Shown here piece after piece: positions 39,927 through 49,116 of a stretch of DNA of 64,000 nucleotides. The notes under the pieces were generated by a model. That model did no database searches. It had not been told where the DNA came from and saw nothing but the letters and a program-made list of their open reading frames with translations. The stretch's first letter is position 1; each line of letters opens with the position of its first letter. The translations under genes and the position numbers were made by a program. The DNA is from Sphingomonas donggukensis (lineage in GTDB: Bacteria > Pseudomonadota > Alphaproteobacteria > Sphingomonadales > Sphingomonadaceae), in assembly GCF_023674425.1 (NCBI RefSeq), contig NZ_CP098401.1, forward strand, positions 1,798,001-1,862,000, read 5' to 3'.

Positions 39927-42100
39927 TTTCCGGCCTGATCGTCCCCGCGCTCGTCGCCGCCGCGCCTGCGGTCGCGCAGGATGCGAAGCCCGTCCTCAAC
40001 GACCCCGCTGCGCTGGCGCGGATCGGGCGGGAGGGTGCGCGCTATCCGATGATCGCCGCCGACCTCGCCCGCACCCGCGCGGAGATGGATGCTATGATGC
40101 GCGGCGGCATATCGGTGCCGGTGCCGAAGGATTCGGGCGGCGGCGCGACGCACGAGCAGCACAAGCGCAACTACAAGGCGATCTATTCCGGCGGCCTCCT
40201 CTACCGCATCACCGGTGAGCGCCGCTACGCCGAATACGCCCGCGACCTGCTGCTCGCCTACGCCAAACTCTACCCGACCCTAGGCAAGCACCCCGCCGCG
40301 TCTAACCAGGTGCCCGGCCGCCTGTTCTGGCAGAGCCTGAACGACAGCGTGTGGCTGGTATATGGTGCGCAAGGCTATGACCTGATCCGCGACACGCTGA
40401 CGCCTGCCGATCGCCAGCGGATCGACGACGACGTGTTCCGCCGCATGGCGCGCTATCTGTCGACCGAGACTGCGGCGAGTTTCGACCGCATCCACAACCA
40501 TGCGACCTGGGCGGCGGCGGGTGTCGGCATGACCGGCTACGTCCTGCGCGATCGCAATCTGGTCGACATGGCGCTGAAGGGCAGCGACCGGAGCGGCAAG
40601 TCCGGGTTCCTGCGCCAGCTCGACCTGCTGTTCTCGCCCGACGGCTATTATGCCGAAGGGCCATACTATCAGCGCTACGCGCTCCAGCCGTTCGTGATGT
40701 TCGCCGCCGCGATCGCCGCCAACGATCCGGCACAGCGAATCTTCGAATACCGCGGCGGCATCGTCACCAAGGCGGTGACGACGGCGATCCAGGCGACCTA
40801 CGACGGGCATTTCTTCCCGATCAACGACGCCCTGCCCGAAAAGAGCCTGAAGACCGAGGAGCTCTACCAGGGCGTCGCCATCGCCTATGCCGCGACGGGC
40901 GATCCGACGTTGCTGTCGATCGCGCAGTGGCAGGGCCGCACCGTCCTGACGCCCGAGGGTTTCGCGGTCGCGCGCGACCTGGCGGCGGGCAAGGCGAAGC
41001 CGTTTCCGTTCCGGTCGATGGCGCTGCGTGACGGCCCCGCGGGGGACCGCGGCGCGCTCGCCATCCTGCGCTCGGGCCCGCAGGACGACGCGCAGGTCGT
41101 CGTCGCGAAGAATACCGCGCAAGGCATGGGCCACGGCCATTTCGACAAGCTCAACTGGCTGTTCTACGACCACGGCGACGCCGTCGTCACCGATTACGGC
41201 GCGGTCCGTTTCCTCAACATCGAGGCGAAGGACGGCGGCAAATATCTGCCCGAGAACGACAGCTACGGGCAGCAGACGATCGCCCACAACACGCTGGTTC
41301 GTAACGAGACCAGCCATTTCGGCGCCAAGCTGAAACCCGCCGAGGCGATCGCGCCGACCCAGCTGTATTTCGGCGGCGACGCGAGCACGATGGCCTCGAC
41401 CGGCGAAGTCGCGGGTGCCTATCCGGGCGTCACGATGCGCCGCACTTTGGTGCAGTTCCGGGTCGGCGATGCGAAGAGCGATCCGCTGGTCCTCGACGTG
41501 ATCCGCGCGACCGGCGGCGGTGCGGCGATGTGGGATCTGCCGCTCCATTATGCCGGTCAGCTGATCGACACCGGCTTCACGCTCCGTTCCAACGTCACCA
41601 CCCGCCCGCTGCTCGGCAAGGCAAACGGCTACCAGCACCTCTGGGTCGATGCGACCGCCTCCGCCCGCGCTGCCGATCCGCGAGTCACCTGGATGACCGA
41701 CGGGCGCTTCTATACCTGGCGCACCGCGACGCCCGAAGCGCAGGTGCTGCTGGTCGAAAGCGGCGCCAACGATCCCAAGTTCAACCTGCGGCGAGAGCCC
41801 GCGATCGTCCAGCGGCTGGAGAATGCGACCGATCCGGTGTTCGTCACCTTGCTCGAACCGCATGGCAGCTACGACGCCTCGTCCGAGATGACCGTCGCCT
41901 CCGACAGCGCGGTGACCGGCCTGACCCGCACCCGCGGCAGCGATGCCGAGATCGTGGTGGCGACCCTCAAGGATGGCCGCCGCATCGCCATCGGCATCGC
42001 CGACGACGCCGGCGCGAAGCCGCACAGCGCGACCGTCGCCGGGCGCCGCTTCGCGTGGACCGGGCACATCGGACGCCTCGACATGGAGGCTGCACGATGA
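39908..42100 (+). CDS. PL17-family oligoalginate lyase
   Basis: Exo-enzyme that releases unsaturated uronate (DEH after ring opening) from oligoalginate. 730 residues: signal peptide (ISGLIVPALVAAAPAVAQ), an alpha/alpha barrel with RIHNHATWAAAGVG (Asn and His near residue 197) and GPYYQRYALQPF (catalytic Tyr near 255), and a heparinase II/III-like beta-sheet domain with GHGHFDKLNW supplying the zinc/structural His. The ATG lies inside the PL6 gene's last codons, so translation is coupled. Confidence 0.92.
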   Translation: MRHAFLISGLIVPALVAAAPAVAQDAKPVLNDPAALARIGREGARYPMIAADLARTRAEMDAMMRGGISVPVPKDSGGGATHEQHKRNYKAIYSGGLLYRITGERRYAEYARDLLLAYAKLYPTLGKHPAASNQVPGRLFWQSLNDSVWLVYGAQGYDLIRDTLTPADRQRIDDDVFRRMARYLSTETAASFDRIHNHATWAAAGVGMTGYVLRDRNLVDMALKGSDRSGKSGFLRQLDLLFSPDGYYAEGPYYQRYALQPFVMFAAAIAANDPAQRIFEYRGGIVTKAVTTAIQATYDGHFFPINDALPEKSLKTEELYQGVAIAYAATGDPTLLSIAQWQGRTVLTPEGFAVARDLAAGKAKPFPFRSMALRDGPAGDRGALAILRSGPQDDAQVVVAKNTAQGMGHGHFDKLNWLFYDHGDAVVTDYGAVRFLNIEAKDGGKYLPENDSYGQQTIAHNTLVRNETSHFGAKLKPAEAIAPTQLYFGGDASTMASTGEVAGAYPGVTMRRTLVQFRVGDAKSDPLVLDVIRATGGGAAMWDLPLHYAGQLIDTGFTLRSNVTTRPLLGKANGYQHLWVDATASARAADPRVTWMTDGRFYTWRTATPEAQVLLVESGANDPKFNLRREPAIVQRLENATDPVFVTLLEPHGSYDASSEMTVASDSAVTGLTRTRGSDAEIVVATLKDGRRIAIGIADDAGAKPHSATVAGRRFAWTGHIGRLDMEAAR

Positions 42101-43374
42101 ACCGCGGCGGCCTGCGCTGGGTGGTGATCGCGATGATCGCGCTCGCCACCGTCATCAACTACATCGATCGCAATGCGCTGGCGGTGATGTGGCCCGAAGT
42201 GTCGAAGGACATCGGCGCCGACAAGGCGGACTACGCGCTGCTCGTCACCGTCTTCATGCTCGCCTACGCCTTCGGACAGGCGCTGTTCGGGCGGATCTTC
42301 GACGTGGTCGGCACCCGCATGGGGTTCGCGATCGCCATCGTCATCTGGTCGCTGTCGATCGGGCTGCATTCGGTCGCGCGGTCGCTCGGCGTGTTCGCCG
42401 TGCTGCGCGTGACGCTCGGCATCGGCGAGGCGGGCAACTGGCCGGGGGCGGCCAAGGCCAACGCTTTGTGGTTCCCGGCGCGAGAGCGGGCGTTCGCGCA
42501 GGGCATCTTCAACGCCGGCGCTTCCTTGGGCGGCATCGTATCGGCGCCGTTCGTCGCGCTGCTGTTCGCCGGGTTCGGCTGGCGCGGCACTTTCGTCGTC
42601 ATCGCCGCCTTTGGGCTCCTGTGGCTGCTGCCGTGGCTGTGGCTCTACCGCAGCGATCCCGCGACTCACCCGTGGCTGAGCGAGGCCGAGCGTGCGCATA
42701 TCCTCGGCACCGACCAGACCGCCGCCGACGCGCCCGTCGCCCCCACCGCCTATGCCCCCGGCTTCCGGGAAATGCTCACGCACCGCGAAAGCTGGGCGGT
42801 GATCGTCAGCCGCTTCTTCCTCGACCCCGTCTGGTGGCTGTTCGTGTCGTGGCTGCCGATCTACCTCGCCGAGACGTTCGGCTTCGACGTCAAACAGATC
42901 GGCTATTTCGCCTGGGTGCCGTTCGTCGGCGCGATGCTGGGCAGTCTCTCGGGCGGGTGGCTATCGGGCAAGCTGATCGAGCGTGGGTGGTCGGCGCTCA
43001 ATGCCCGGCGGGTGATGATTACCGCCGGCGGCGTCATCATGCTGCCCGCGCTGCTGCTGACGATGGGCGCTGCCGACCCGCTCTACGCCGTGCTGCTGAT
43101 CGCGGTCGTGCTGTTCGGGTTCCAGGTCGCGATCAACAACATCCAGACGCTGCCCGCCGATTATTTCGGCGGCGGCACCGTCGGCTCGCTGGCCGGCATC
43201 AGCGGCACCGCCGCGGTCGCGGGCACGCTCGTCACGACGTGGCTGGTCCCCGAACTCACCAAGGTCAGCTTCGCGCCGATCTTCGCCATCGCGGCGGGCC
43301 TGGTTCCCGTCGCCGTCCTTTCGGTGTGGCTGCTCGGCGGCCGCTCCGCACCTGTCCAACCCCATCAAAGGTAA
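42097..43374 (+). CDS. MFS transporter, hexuronate/DEH-type
   Basis: 425 residues, 12 transmembrane helices of the ACS (anion:cation symporter, ExuT-like) family: INYIDRNALAVMWPEV, GRIFDVVGTRMGFA, GIGEAGNWPGAAKANALWFP are typical. In this operon it very probably brings the PL17 product or keto-uronate into the cytoplasm. Start ATG overlaps the lyase stop (ATGA). Confidence 0.92.
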   Translation: MNRGGLRWVVIAMIALATVINYIDRNALAVMWPEVSKDIGADKADYALLVTVFMLAYAFGQALFGRIFDVVGTRMGFAIAIVIWSLSIGLHSVARSLGVFAVLRVTLGIGEAGNWPGAAKANALWFPARERAFAQGIFNAGASLGGIVSAPFVALLFAGFGWRGTFVVIAAFGLLWLLPWLWLYRSDPATHPWLSEAERAHILGTDQTAADAPVAPTAYAPGFREMLTHRESWAVIVSRFFLDPVWWLFVSWLPIYLAETFGFDVKQIGYFAWVPFVGAMLGSLSGGWLSGKLIERGWSALNARRVMITAGGVIMLPALLLTMGAADPLYAVLLIAVVLFGFQVAINNIQTLPADYFGGGTVGSLAGISGTAAVAGTLVTTWLVPELTKVSFAPIFAIAAGLVPVAVLSVWLLGGRSAPVQPHQR

Positions 43375-43381
43375 TCCCCAC

Positions 43382-44122
43382 ATGAAATTCGCAGGCAAGG
43401 TCGCGCTCGTCACCGGTGGCGGTCGCGACATCGGCAAGTCGGTGTCCGAAACGCTCGCCCGCGGCGGCGCGAAGGTGATCGTCAATTACCGCAGCGACGC
43501 CGCCGCCGCGCAGGCCACCGTCGAAGCCATCACCGCCGCCGGGGGCGAGGCGATCCTCGCGCGGGCCGATGTGACGAAGGCCGACGACGTCGCCACCCTG
43601 GTCGACGCCGCCGGCGACCGCATCGACATCCTCGTCAACCTCGCCGGCGGCATGGTCGCGCGCAAGACGCTCGCGGAAATGGACGAAGCGTTCTTCGACC
43701 AGGTCATGGACCTGAACCTGAAGTCGGCGTTCCTGGTGACCAAGGCCGCGCTGCCGAAGCTCGGCAAGGGCGCGGCGATCGTCAACGTGTCCTCGCTCGC
43801 CGGCCGCGACGGCGGCGGGCCGGGCGCGTCGATCTATGCCACGTCGAAGGGCGCGCTGATGACGCTCACCCGCGCCTGGGCGAAGGAACTGGGGCCGCAG
43901 GGCATCCGCGTCAACGCGGTGTGCCCCGGCCTGATCGGCACCAGCTTCCACGACATCTTCTCCAAGCCCGAGGGGCGCGCCGCGGTCGCCGGCAACACGC
44001 CCTTGCGCCGGGAGGGCCAGCCGAACGAGGTCGCCGACCTGATCGCCTATCTCGCCTCAGACGACGCCGCGTTCCTGACGGGCACCTGCGTCGACATCAA
44101 CGGCGGGCTCGCCTTCTCGTGA
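43382..44122 (+). CDS. SDR-family oxidoreductase, probable DEH reductase
   Basis: 246 residues: TGGGRDIGK cofactor loop, NLAGG, Ser/Tyr/Lys triad in NVSSLAG and YATSKGA, PGLIGTSFHDIF. SDR enzymes in alginate loci reduce 4-deoxy-erythro-hexoseulose uronate (DEH) to 2-keto-3-deoxygluconate, and the operon position supports that. Cofactor preference cannot be read reliably. Confidence 0.9.
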   Translation: MKFAGKVALVTGGGRDIGKSVSETLARGGAKVIVNYRSDAAAAQATVEAITAAGGEAILARADVTKADDVATLVDAAGDRIDILVNLAGGMVARKTLAEMDEAFFDQVMDLNLKSAFLVTKAALPKLGKGAAIVNVSSLAGRDGGGPGASIYATSKGALMTLTRAWAKELGPQGIRVNAVCPGLIGTSFHDIFSKPEGRAAVAGNTPLRREGQPNEVADLIAYLASDDAAFLTGTCVDINGGLAFS

Positions 44123-44973
44123 GGGCGCCGCTGCTCGCCGCCGCAGCCGCCGCGCTCGTCGCCGCCCTGCCCGCGGCGGCGCAGCAGCGGCCCCGCACCG
44201 ACGCGACGAAGCTCGATCCGTACAAGATCGTGCTGGTCGGCGATTCGACGATGGCGCCGATGTCCGGCTGGGCGTCGATGTTCTGCGCGCACCACGTCAA
44301 ATCCTCGGTCGCGTGCCTGAACCTCGGACGCGGCGGGCGATCGACCCGCAGTTATCGTCAGGAGGGGTCGTGGGACATCGCGCTCGCCGAGGCCAAGGTG
44401 CCGGGCTATCGCAAGACATATGTCCTGATCCAGTTCGGTCACAACGACCAGTCGACCGTGCCCGAACGCTGGACCGACCTGGCGACCGAATTCGGCCCGA
44501 ACCTGACCCGCATGGTCGCCGAGGTTCGCGCCGCAGGGGCCGAACCGGTGCTGCTCACCCCGCTCACCCGCCGCGAGTTCAGGGGCGGCAAGCTCGACAC
44601 CAGCCTGGCGAGCTGGTCGGCTGAGGTCCGCAAGGTCGCGACCGCGCTGAAGGTACCACTCATCGATCTCAACGCCCGCAGCGCCGCGCTGGTGCAGCAA
44701 CTCGGGCCCGAACGATCGATGGCGCTCGCGCAGGTCCCGCCCAACGCCGAGGAGCTTGCCGCCGCCCGCACGGGCACGACGCTGAAGGCTCGCGCCGCGG
44801 AGGACGCGCGCCTGCCCGACGTCCCGATCACCGCCACCGGCCCGCGCGGACAGTTCACGCGCAAGTTCGACTACACGCATCTGGGCGACGTCGGCGCCGG
44901 CGCCTTCGCGAAGCTGGTCGCCAACGGCTTGGCCGTCGTGGTTCCCGAGCTGCGCAGCCAGATTGCGCCCTAG
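44119..44973 (+). CDS. exported SGNH hydrolase, rhamnogalacturonan acetylesterase-like
   Basis: 284 residues: signal peptide (VRAPLLAAAAAALVAALPAAA) then the SGNH fold: block I LVGDSTMA (Ser), block II LGRGGRST (Gly), block III QFGHNDQ (Asn), block V DYTHLGDVG (Asp, His). The closest family is CE12 (RGAE-type carbohydrate O-acetylesterase). In an alginate operon the natural reading is removal of O-acetyl groups from bacterial alginate, though another acyl ester is possible. GTG start overlaps the SDR stop (GTGA). Confidence 0.88.
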   Translation: MRAPLLAAAAAALVAALPAAAQQRPRTDATKLDPYKIVLVGDSTMAPMSGWASMFCAHHVKSSVACLNLGRGGRSTRSYRQEGSWDIALAEAKVPGYRKTYVLIQFGHNDQSTVPERWTDLATEFGPNLTRMVAEVRAAGAEPVLLTPLTRREFRGGKLDTSLASWSAEVRKVATALKVPLIDLNARSAALVQQLGPERSMALAQVPPNAEELAAARTGTTLKARAAEDARLPDVPITATGPRGQFTRKFDYTHLGDVGAGAFAKLVANGLAVVVPELRSQIAP

Positions 44974-44977
44974 GCCA

Positions 44978-44993
44978 ATTGGTATAGGGCAAT
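44978..44993 (+). promoter_or_regulatory. candidate GntR operator before the TonB receptor gene
   Basis: ATTGGTATA-GGGC-AAT resembles the palindrome ATTGGTATACCAAT bound by UxuR/ExuR-type FadR-subfamily regulators; the left half is exact. A related TGGTAT half site occurs at 37643-37648 upstream of PL6. Also in this region: TTGACA at 45009-45014 as a possible -35 box. Confidence 0.35.
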
Positions 44994-45064
44994 GGCATGT
45001 GAATCCGGTTGACAATAGCCAACGGATTGGCGAGCGTGCCTGCAAAGATCAGGGAGAGGGTTTC

Positions 45065-47938
45065 ATGAATTCCACATCACAGGCACGCCTGCGCGCCGCG
45101 CTGCTCGCCTCGGCCACGCTGCTGGCCGCCCCCGCCGCGATGGCGCAGACGGCCCCCGCCCCGACCCCGCCGGTCGCCGATACCCAGGATCAGCCGGCGC
45201 CCGGCGACGACGACATCGTCGTCCAGGGCATCCGCGAGACGCTGCGCACCTCGATCCAGGAAAAGAAGCTGGAAACCGCGATCGTCGACACGCTGTCGTC
45301 GAACGAGATCGGCGACCTGCCCGCGCTGTCGGTCGGTGAGGCGATCCAGACCATCACCGGCGCGACGACGCACCGCGAAAAGGGCGGCGCCTCCGAAATC
45401 GCGCTGCGCGGGCTTGGCTCGTTCCTGTCGAACACCACCTTCAACGGGCGCGAGGCGTCGAACGGTTCGGGCGACCGCGCGGTCAATTTCAACCAGTTCC
45501 CCTCCGAGCTCATCAACGGCATCAAGATCTACAAGTCGCAGCAGGCCAATCTGGTCGAGGGCGGCGTCGCCGGCACGATCGAGCTCGGCACGATCCGCCC
45601 GCTCGCCTTCAAGACGCGCCGCGTCCAGGCCGAGATCAAGGGCAATTACAGCCCGTATCAGGACCGCGTCACCGGTTCCGACGCCACCGGCTACCGCGCC
45701 ACGCTCAGCTACGTCGACCAGTTCGACATGGGTGGTCTGGGCCGCGTCGGGGTCGCGCTCGGCTTCCAGCGCAACCAGACCAACAACCCCGAGGAAACCG
45801 TCGCCGGCTCGTCGACCTGGGTCGCCTGCAACGCCAGCATCGTCGTCGCCAACAACAATTGTACGGAGGTGACGCGCGCGCAGGGCAATGCCGGCACGCC
45901 CTTCTACCTCGTCCCCAATTCGATCACCTACCGCCAGATCAGCGAAACGGACACGCGCGATGCGTTCTTCGGCGCGATCCAGTGGCAGCCGACCTCGACG
46001 CTCGATATCAACATCGACGGCCAATATTCGAACCGCGAATATGTCGAGAACCGCCACGACCTGAACCTGTCGGAAACGCGCTACGGCCTGACCAACGTGG
46101 TCTATGACGAGAACCACATCGTCCGGAAGCTGAACGGCATCACCTCGCTCGAATCGACCAACGCCATTCTGTCGCGCGCGGAGGAATATCTGGGCTATGG
46201 CGCGTCGATCGCCTGGCGCCCGACCGATCGCCTGACCGTCACGCTCGACGGTTCCTATTCGCGCACGATCCGCACCGAAGTCGAGCGCAATGCCCGGCTG
46301 CGCACCGATCCGACCGACGTCAACGGCGTGCGCACCGTCTTCAACAACATGCGCATCCCCTACACCTACGAAGTGCTGCCCGGGAATTTCGCGCCGACGA
46401 TCACGATCGACCCGCGCTTCGACCTCACCAACCACAATCTGTTCTGGGACGACGCGCGCATGCGCCGCGACGAGAACCAGCGGCGCAACACGATCAAGGC
46501 GGGGCGGTTCGACGTCGGCTACACGCTCGATGGCTTCCTGACGCGCCTGTCGGCGGGCGGGCGCTATTCGGAACTCACCTATTCCGACTATGACGACCGC
46601 AAGGAATTCAACCTGAACCCTGCGATCACCGAGGATCGCCGCATCAACAACCTGTGCCGCCAGCCCGCTTTCCCGCAGGTAGATTTCCTGTCGGCGGCGG
46701 AGGGCAACACCATCAATCGCTGGGCGACCTTCGACGCGGACTGCCTGTTCCGCGAATATGTCGGTGCCTCCGATCCGGGGCGCAATTCCGACATCCGCTC
46801 GGTCGCCAATCGCGATGTCGCGGAAAAGACCTACGCCGGCTACCTGATGGGCGAATACAAGGGCACGCTCGGCGGCTTCGACGTCCGCGGCAATTTCGGT
46901 GGCCGCATCGTCCGGACCGAAGTCACCTCGAACGGCCTGCGCAGCGATCTGAACGTCGTCACCAATCCCGATGGATCGATCCGTCTGGTCGCCTCCGGCA
47001 ATTTCCAGACGGTCACGATCGAGAACGCGACGACGCGCTTCCTGCCGTCCGCCAACGCCGTCTTCGAACCGGCGCGCAACACCGTCGTGCGCCTGGCCGG
47101 CTATCGCGGCATGTCGAAGCCGGCACCGTCCGCGCTGGGCGCCGGGCGCACCATCCAGCTGGCCGACGGCACAAGCTTCACCAACGTCGCCGACGCCATC
47201 TCGCTCATCACCGCCAACGGTTCGCCGCGGCTCGAGCCGCTGATGTCGTGGAACGTCGACGCCGCGTTCGAATGGTATCCCAACCGCGATTCGATCCTGG
47301 CGGCGACGCTCTACAAGAAATGGTTCACCGGCGGCTTCATCCCGGTCGTCACCAACGAACCCTTCGTCATCGGCGGTCAGACCGTCTCGGTGCCCGTGGT
47401 CCAGACGCAGAACAGCCCGGACAAGAGCAGCGTCTACGGTCTGGAACTGACGCTCGCCAACCGCTTTTCGTGGCTGCCCAGGCCCCTCGACGGCTTCGGT
47501 GGCAAGGTCAGCTACAACTACGCGATCTCGGATTTCGAGAACGAGGATATTCGGCTGGGCGATGTGCTCGATCCCGTGACCGGCGCGGTGACGCCAGGCA
47601 TCATCCCGCCCGCCAACCTGTCGGGCTATTCGAAGCACGTCGTCTCGGCCCAGCTCTACTATCAGCTCGCCGGCTTCACCGTGTCGAGCGTCTACAACTA
47701 CCGGTCCAAATATTATCAGGACTTCGTCGGCGGCAATTCGCAGCTGCGCTACGTCCGCGGCAACGAGACGTTCGACCTGCGCGCCTCCTACGACGTCAAC
47801 AAGGCGGTGCGCTTCCAGGTCGAGGCGGTGAACATCTTCGATTCGCCCAAGGTCACCGACATGCCGGTCGAAGGCAGCGTCCGTCAGTATCATTATTACG
47901 GCGCCCGCTATTTTCTGGGGCTGCGCGTAAGGCTGTAA
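45065..47938 (+). CDS. TonB-dependent receptor, probable alginate oligomer uptake
   Basis: 957 residues: signal peptide (ending AMA-QTA), TonB-box-like DDIVVQGIRETL, plug (LPALSVGEAIQTITGATTH, IALRGLGS), and a 22-strand barrel whose end GARYFLGLRVRL gives a C-terminal hydrophobic residue. It belongs to the sphingomonad sugar-receptor type (TIGR01782-like). GGGAGAGG lies 5 bases before the ATG. The operon location suggests transport of alginate fragments over the outer membrane. Confidence 0.92.
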   Translation: MNSTSQARLRAALLASATLLAAPAAMAQTAPAPTPPVADTQDQPAPGDDDIVVQGIRETLRTSIQEKKLETAIVDTLSSNEIGDLPALSVGEAIQTITGATTHREKGGASEIALRGLGSFLSNTTFNGREASNGSGDRAVNFNQFPSELINGIKIYKSQQANLVEGGVAGTIELGTIRPLAFKTRRVQAEIKGNYSPYQDRVTGSDATGYRATLSYVDQFDMGGLGRVGVALGFQRNQTNNPEETVAGSSTWVACNASIVVANNNCTEVTRAQGNAGTPFYLVPNSITYRQISETDTRDAFFGAIQWQPTSTLDINIDGQYSNREYVENRHDLNLSETRYGLTNVVYDENHIVRKLNGITSLESTNAILSRAEEYLGYGASIAWRPTDRLTVTLDGSYSRTIRTEVERNARLRTDPTDVNGVRTVFNNMRIPYTYEVLPGNFAPTITIDPRFDLTNHNLFWDDARMRRDENQRRNTIKAGRFDVGYTLDGFLTRLSAGGRYSELTYSDYDDRKEFNLNPAITEDRRINNLCRQPAFPQVDFLSAAEGNTINRWATFDADCLFREYVGASDPGRNSDIRSVANRDVAEKTYAGYLMGEYKGTLGGFDVRGNFGGRIVRTEVTSNGLRSDLNVVTNPDGSIRLVASGNFQTVTIENATTRFLPSANAVFEPARNTVVRLAGYRGMSKPAPSALGAGRTIQLADGTSFTNVADAISLITANGSPRLEPLMSWNVDAAFEWYPNRDSILAATLYKKWFTGGFIPVVTNEPFVIGGQTVSVPVVQTQNSPDKSSVYGLELTLANRFSWLPRPLDGFGGKVSYNYAISDFENEDIRLGDVLDPVTGAVTPGIIPPANLSGYSKHVVSAQLYYQLAGFTVSSVYNYRSKYYQDFVGGNSQLRYVRGNETFDLRASYDVNKAVRFQVEAVNIFDSPKVTDMPVEGSVRQYHYYGARYFLGLRVRL

Positions 47939-48043
47939 CGCGTCAAAGGGGGCGGACGAGCGGGATGGCCGATACGGCTACCCGCTTGTCATGCTCGGCA
48001 GGGACGATAGGTTTGTAGACGATGACAGGCACTGAGGGGCATC

Positions 48044-48787
48044 ATGGCTGACCGGTTGTTCCAGAGCATCGCCGACGAGATCGCGGCGCTGATCGATGCC
48101 GGCACATTCCCGCCGGGATCGCGCCTGCCCGGCGAGCGCGAGCTGGCCGAGCGGTTCGAGGTCAGCCGCGTCACCATCCGCGAGGCGGAGATCGCGCTGC
48201 AGGCGGTCGGGCGCATCCGCATCAAGACCGGCGCCGGCGTCTTCGTGTCCGAGACCCAGCCGGGCGCCGCGCAGCAATTGCCCGCGGTCAGCGCGTTCGA
48301 ACTGACCGAGGCCCGCTCGCTGTTCGAGGCGGAGGCGGCCGCCCTCGCCGCGCCGATCATCACCGACGCGACCCTCGCCGACCTCGATGCGCTGCTGCAG
48401 GTGATGGCCGACGAGGCCGGCGACACCGACCGCTCGACCGAGGCCGACCGCGATTTCCACCGCATCATCGCCGCCGCGTCGGGCAACCAGGCGATCATCT
48501 TCGTCATCGAACAGATGTGGCGCCTGCGCACCGAGGTGCCCCAAGTCCGCGCCGCCCATGCCGCGATCTGCAAATCCGACGTCCGCGCGCGCCAGCAGGA
48601 GCATCAGAGCATCGTCGATGCGCTGCGTGCCCACGACCCCAAGGCCGCGCGCGTCGCCATGCGCCAGCACTTCCGCCGCCTGCTCGAAACCCTGCTCGAC
48701 GACACCGAACAGCGCGAGATCACCGAACTCCGCCGCCGCACCGCCGAAAGCCGCGAACGCTTCCTGATGAGCGCGCATCTGGGGTGA
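48044..48787 (+). CDS. GntR-family (FadR subfamily) regulator of the alginate locus
   Basis: 247 residues: an N-terminal winged helix (GTFPPGSRLPGERELAERFE, SRVTIREAEIALQAVGRI) and an FCD ligand domain with metal-binding residues typical of the group (ADRDFHRIIAAAS, EHQSIVDALRAHD, AMRQHFRRLLETLL). Regulators of this kind in alginate-degrading sphingomonads respond to uronate intermediates and repress the lyase genes; here it follows the TonB receptor by 105 bases. GAGGGG precedes the ATG. Confidence 0.9.
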   Translation: MADRLFQSIADEIAALIDAGTFPPGSRLPGERELAERFEVSRVTIREAEIALQAVGRIRIKTGAGVFVSETQPGAAQQLPAVSAFELTEARSLFEAEAAALAAPIITDATLADLDALLQVMADEAGDTDRSTEADRDFHRIIAAASGNQAIIFVIEQMWRLRTEVPQVRAAHAAICKSDVRARQQEHQSIVDALRAHDPKAARVAMRQHFRRLLETLLDDTEQREITELRRRTAESRERFLMSAHLG

Positions 48788-49116
48788 GTGGCGGCCCGCC
48801 GTGCTCCCGAAGGCGGGAGTCCAGGGTTACTGGCGGCGACGTTCGTGGCACTGAGCTCCCGCCTCCGCGGGAGCACGGCGATGCGTGGGCTACCCGTTCC
48901 CCGGCGAAGGCCGGGGCCCAGTTGGGCGACCGTGGCAACGACGCGCAGCGCCAAATCACTACGCGAACCGCAACTGGACCCCGGCCTACGCCGGGGAACA
49001 GCACCCCTCACGTGCTCCCGCGCAGGCGGGAGCCCAGGGTCACAGGCGGCGGCGTTCATGGCCCTAGACTCCCGCCTCCGCGGGAGCACGGCAATGGGTG
49101 GGCTACCCGTTCCCCC
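48788..49116. other. gene-free region between convergent genes, filled with palindromes
   Basis: 329 bases between the GntR stop and the CinA-like stop, nearly all made of the type C repeat cluster. No open frame in it looks coding. Confidence 0.75.
48801..49090. repeat. cluster of three palindrome pairs, type C
   Basis: Unit 1 (48801-48878) and unit 3 (49011-49090) have ends GTGCTCCCG...CGGGAGCACGG; unit 2 (48896-48999) has ends GTTCCCCGGCGAAGGCCGGG and its complement. Each arm itself folds as CTCCCG(N)CGGGAG or CCCCGG(N)CCGGGG. Units 1 and 3 share centre sequence too (TGGCGGCGACGTTC versus GGCGGCGGCGTTC), so they are copies. Confidence 0.85.

Noticed and set aside
45077..47893. A 938-codon open frame opposite the TonB receptor
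   Set aside because: Same reason: mirror of codon bias of the real receptor gene, no recognisable protein.
48801..49090. Possible CRISPR array
   Set aside because: Units are inverted pairs of different subtypes, with uneven spacing and no cas genes.
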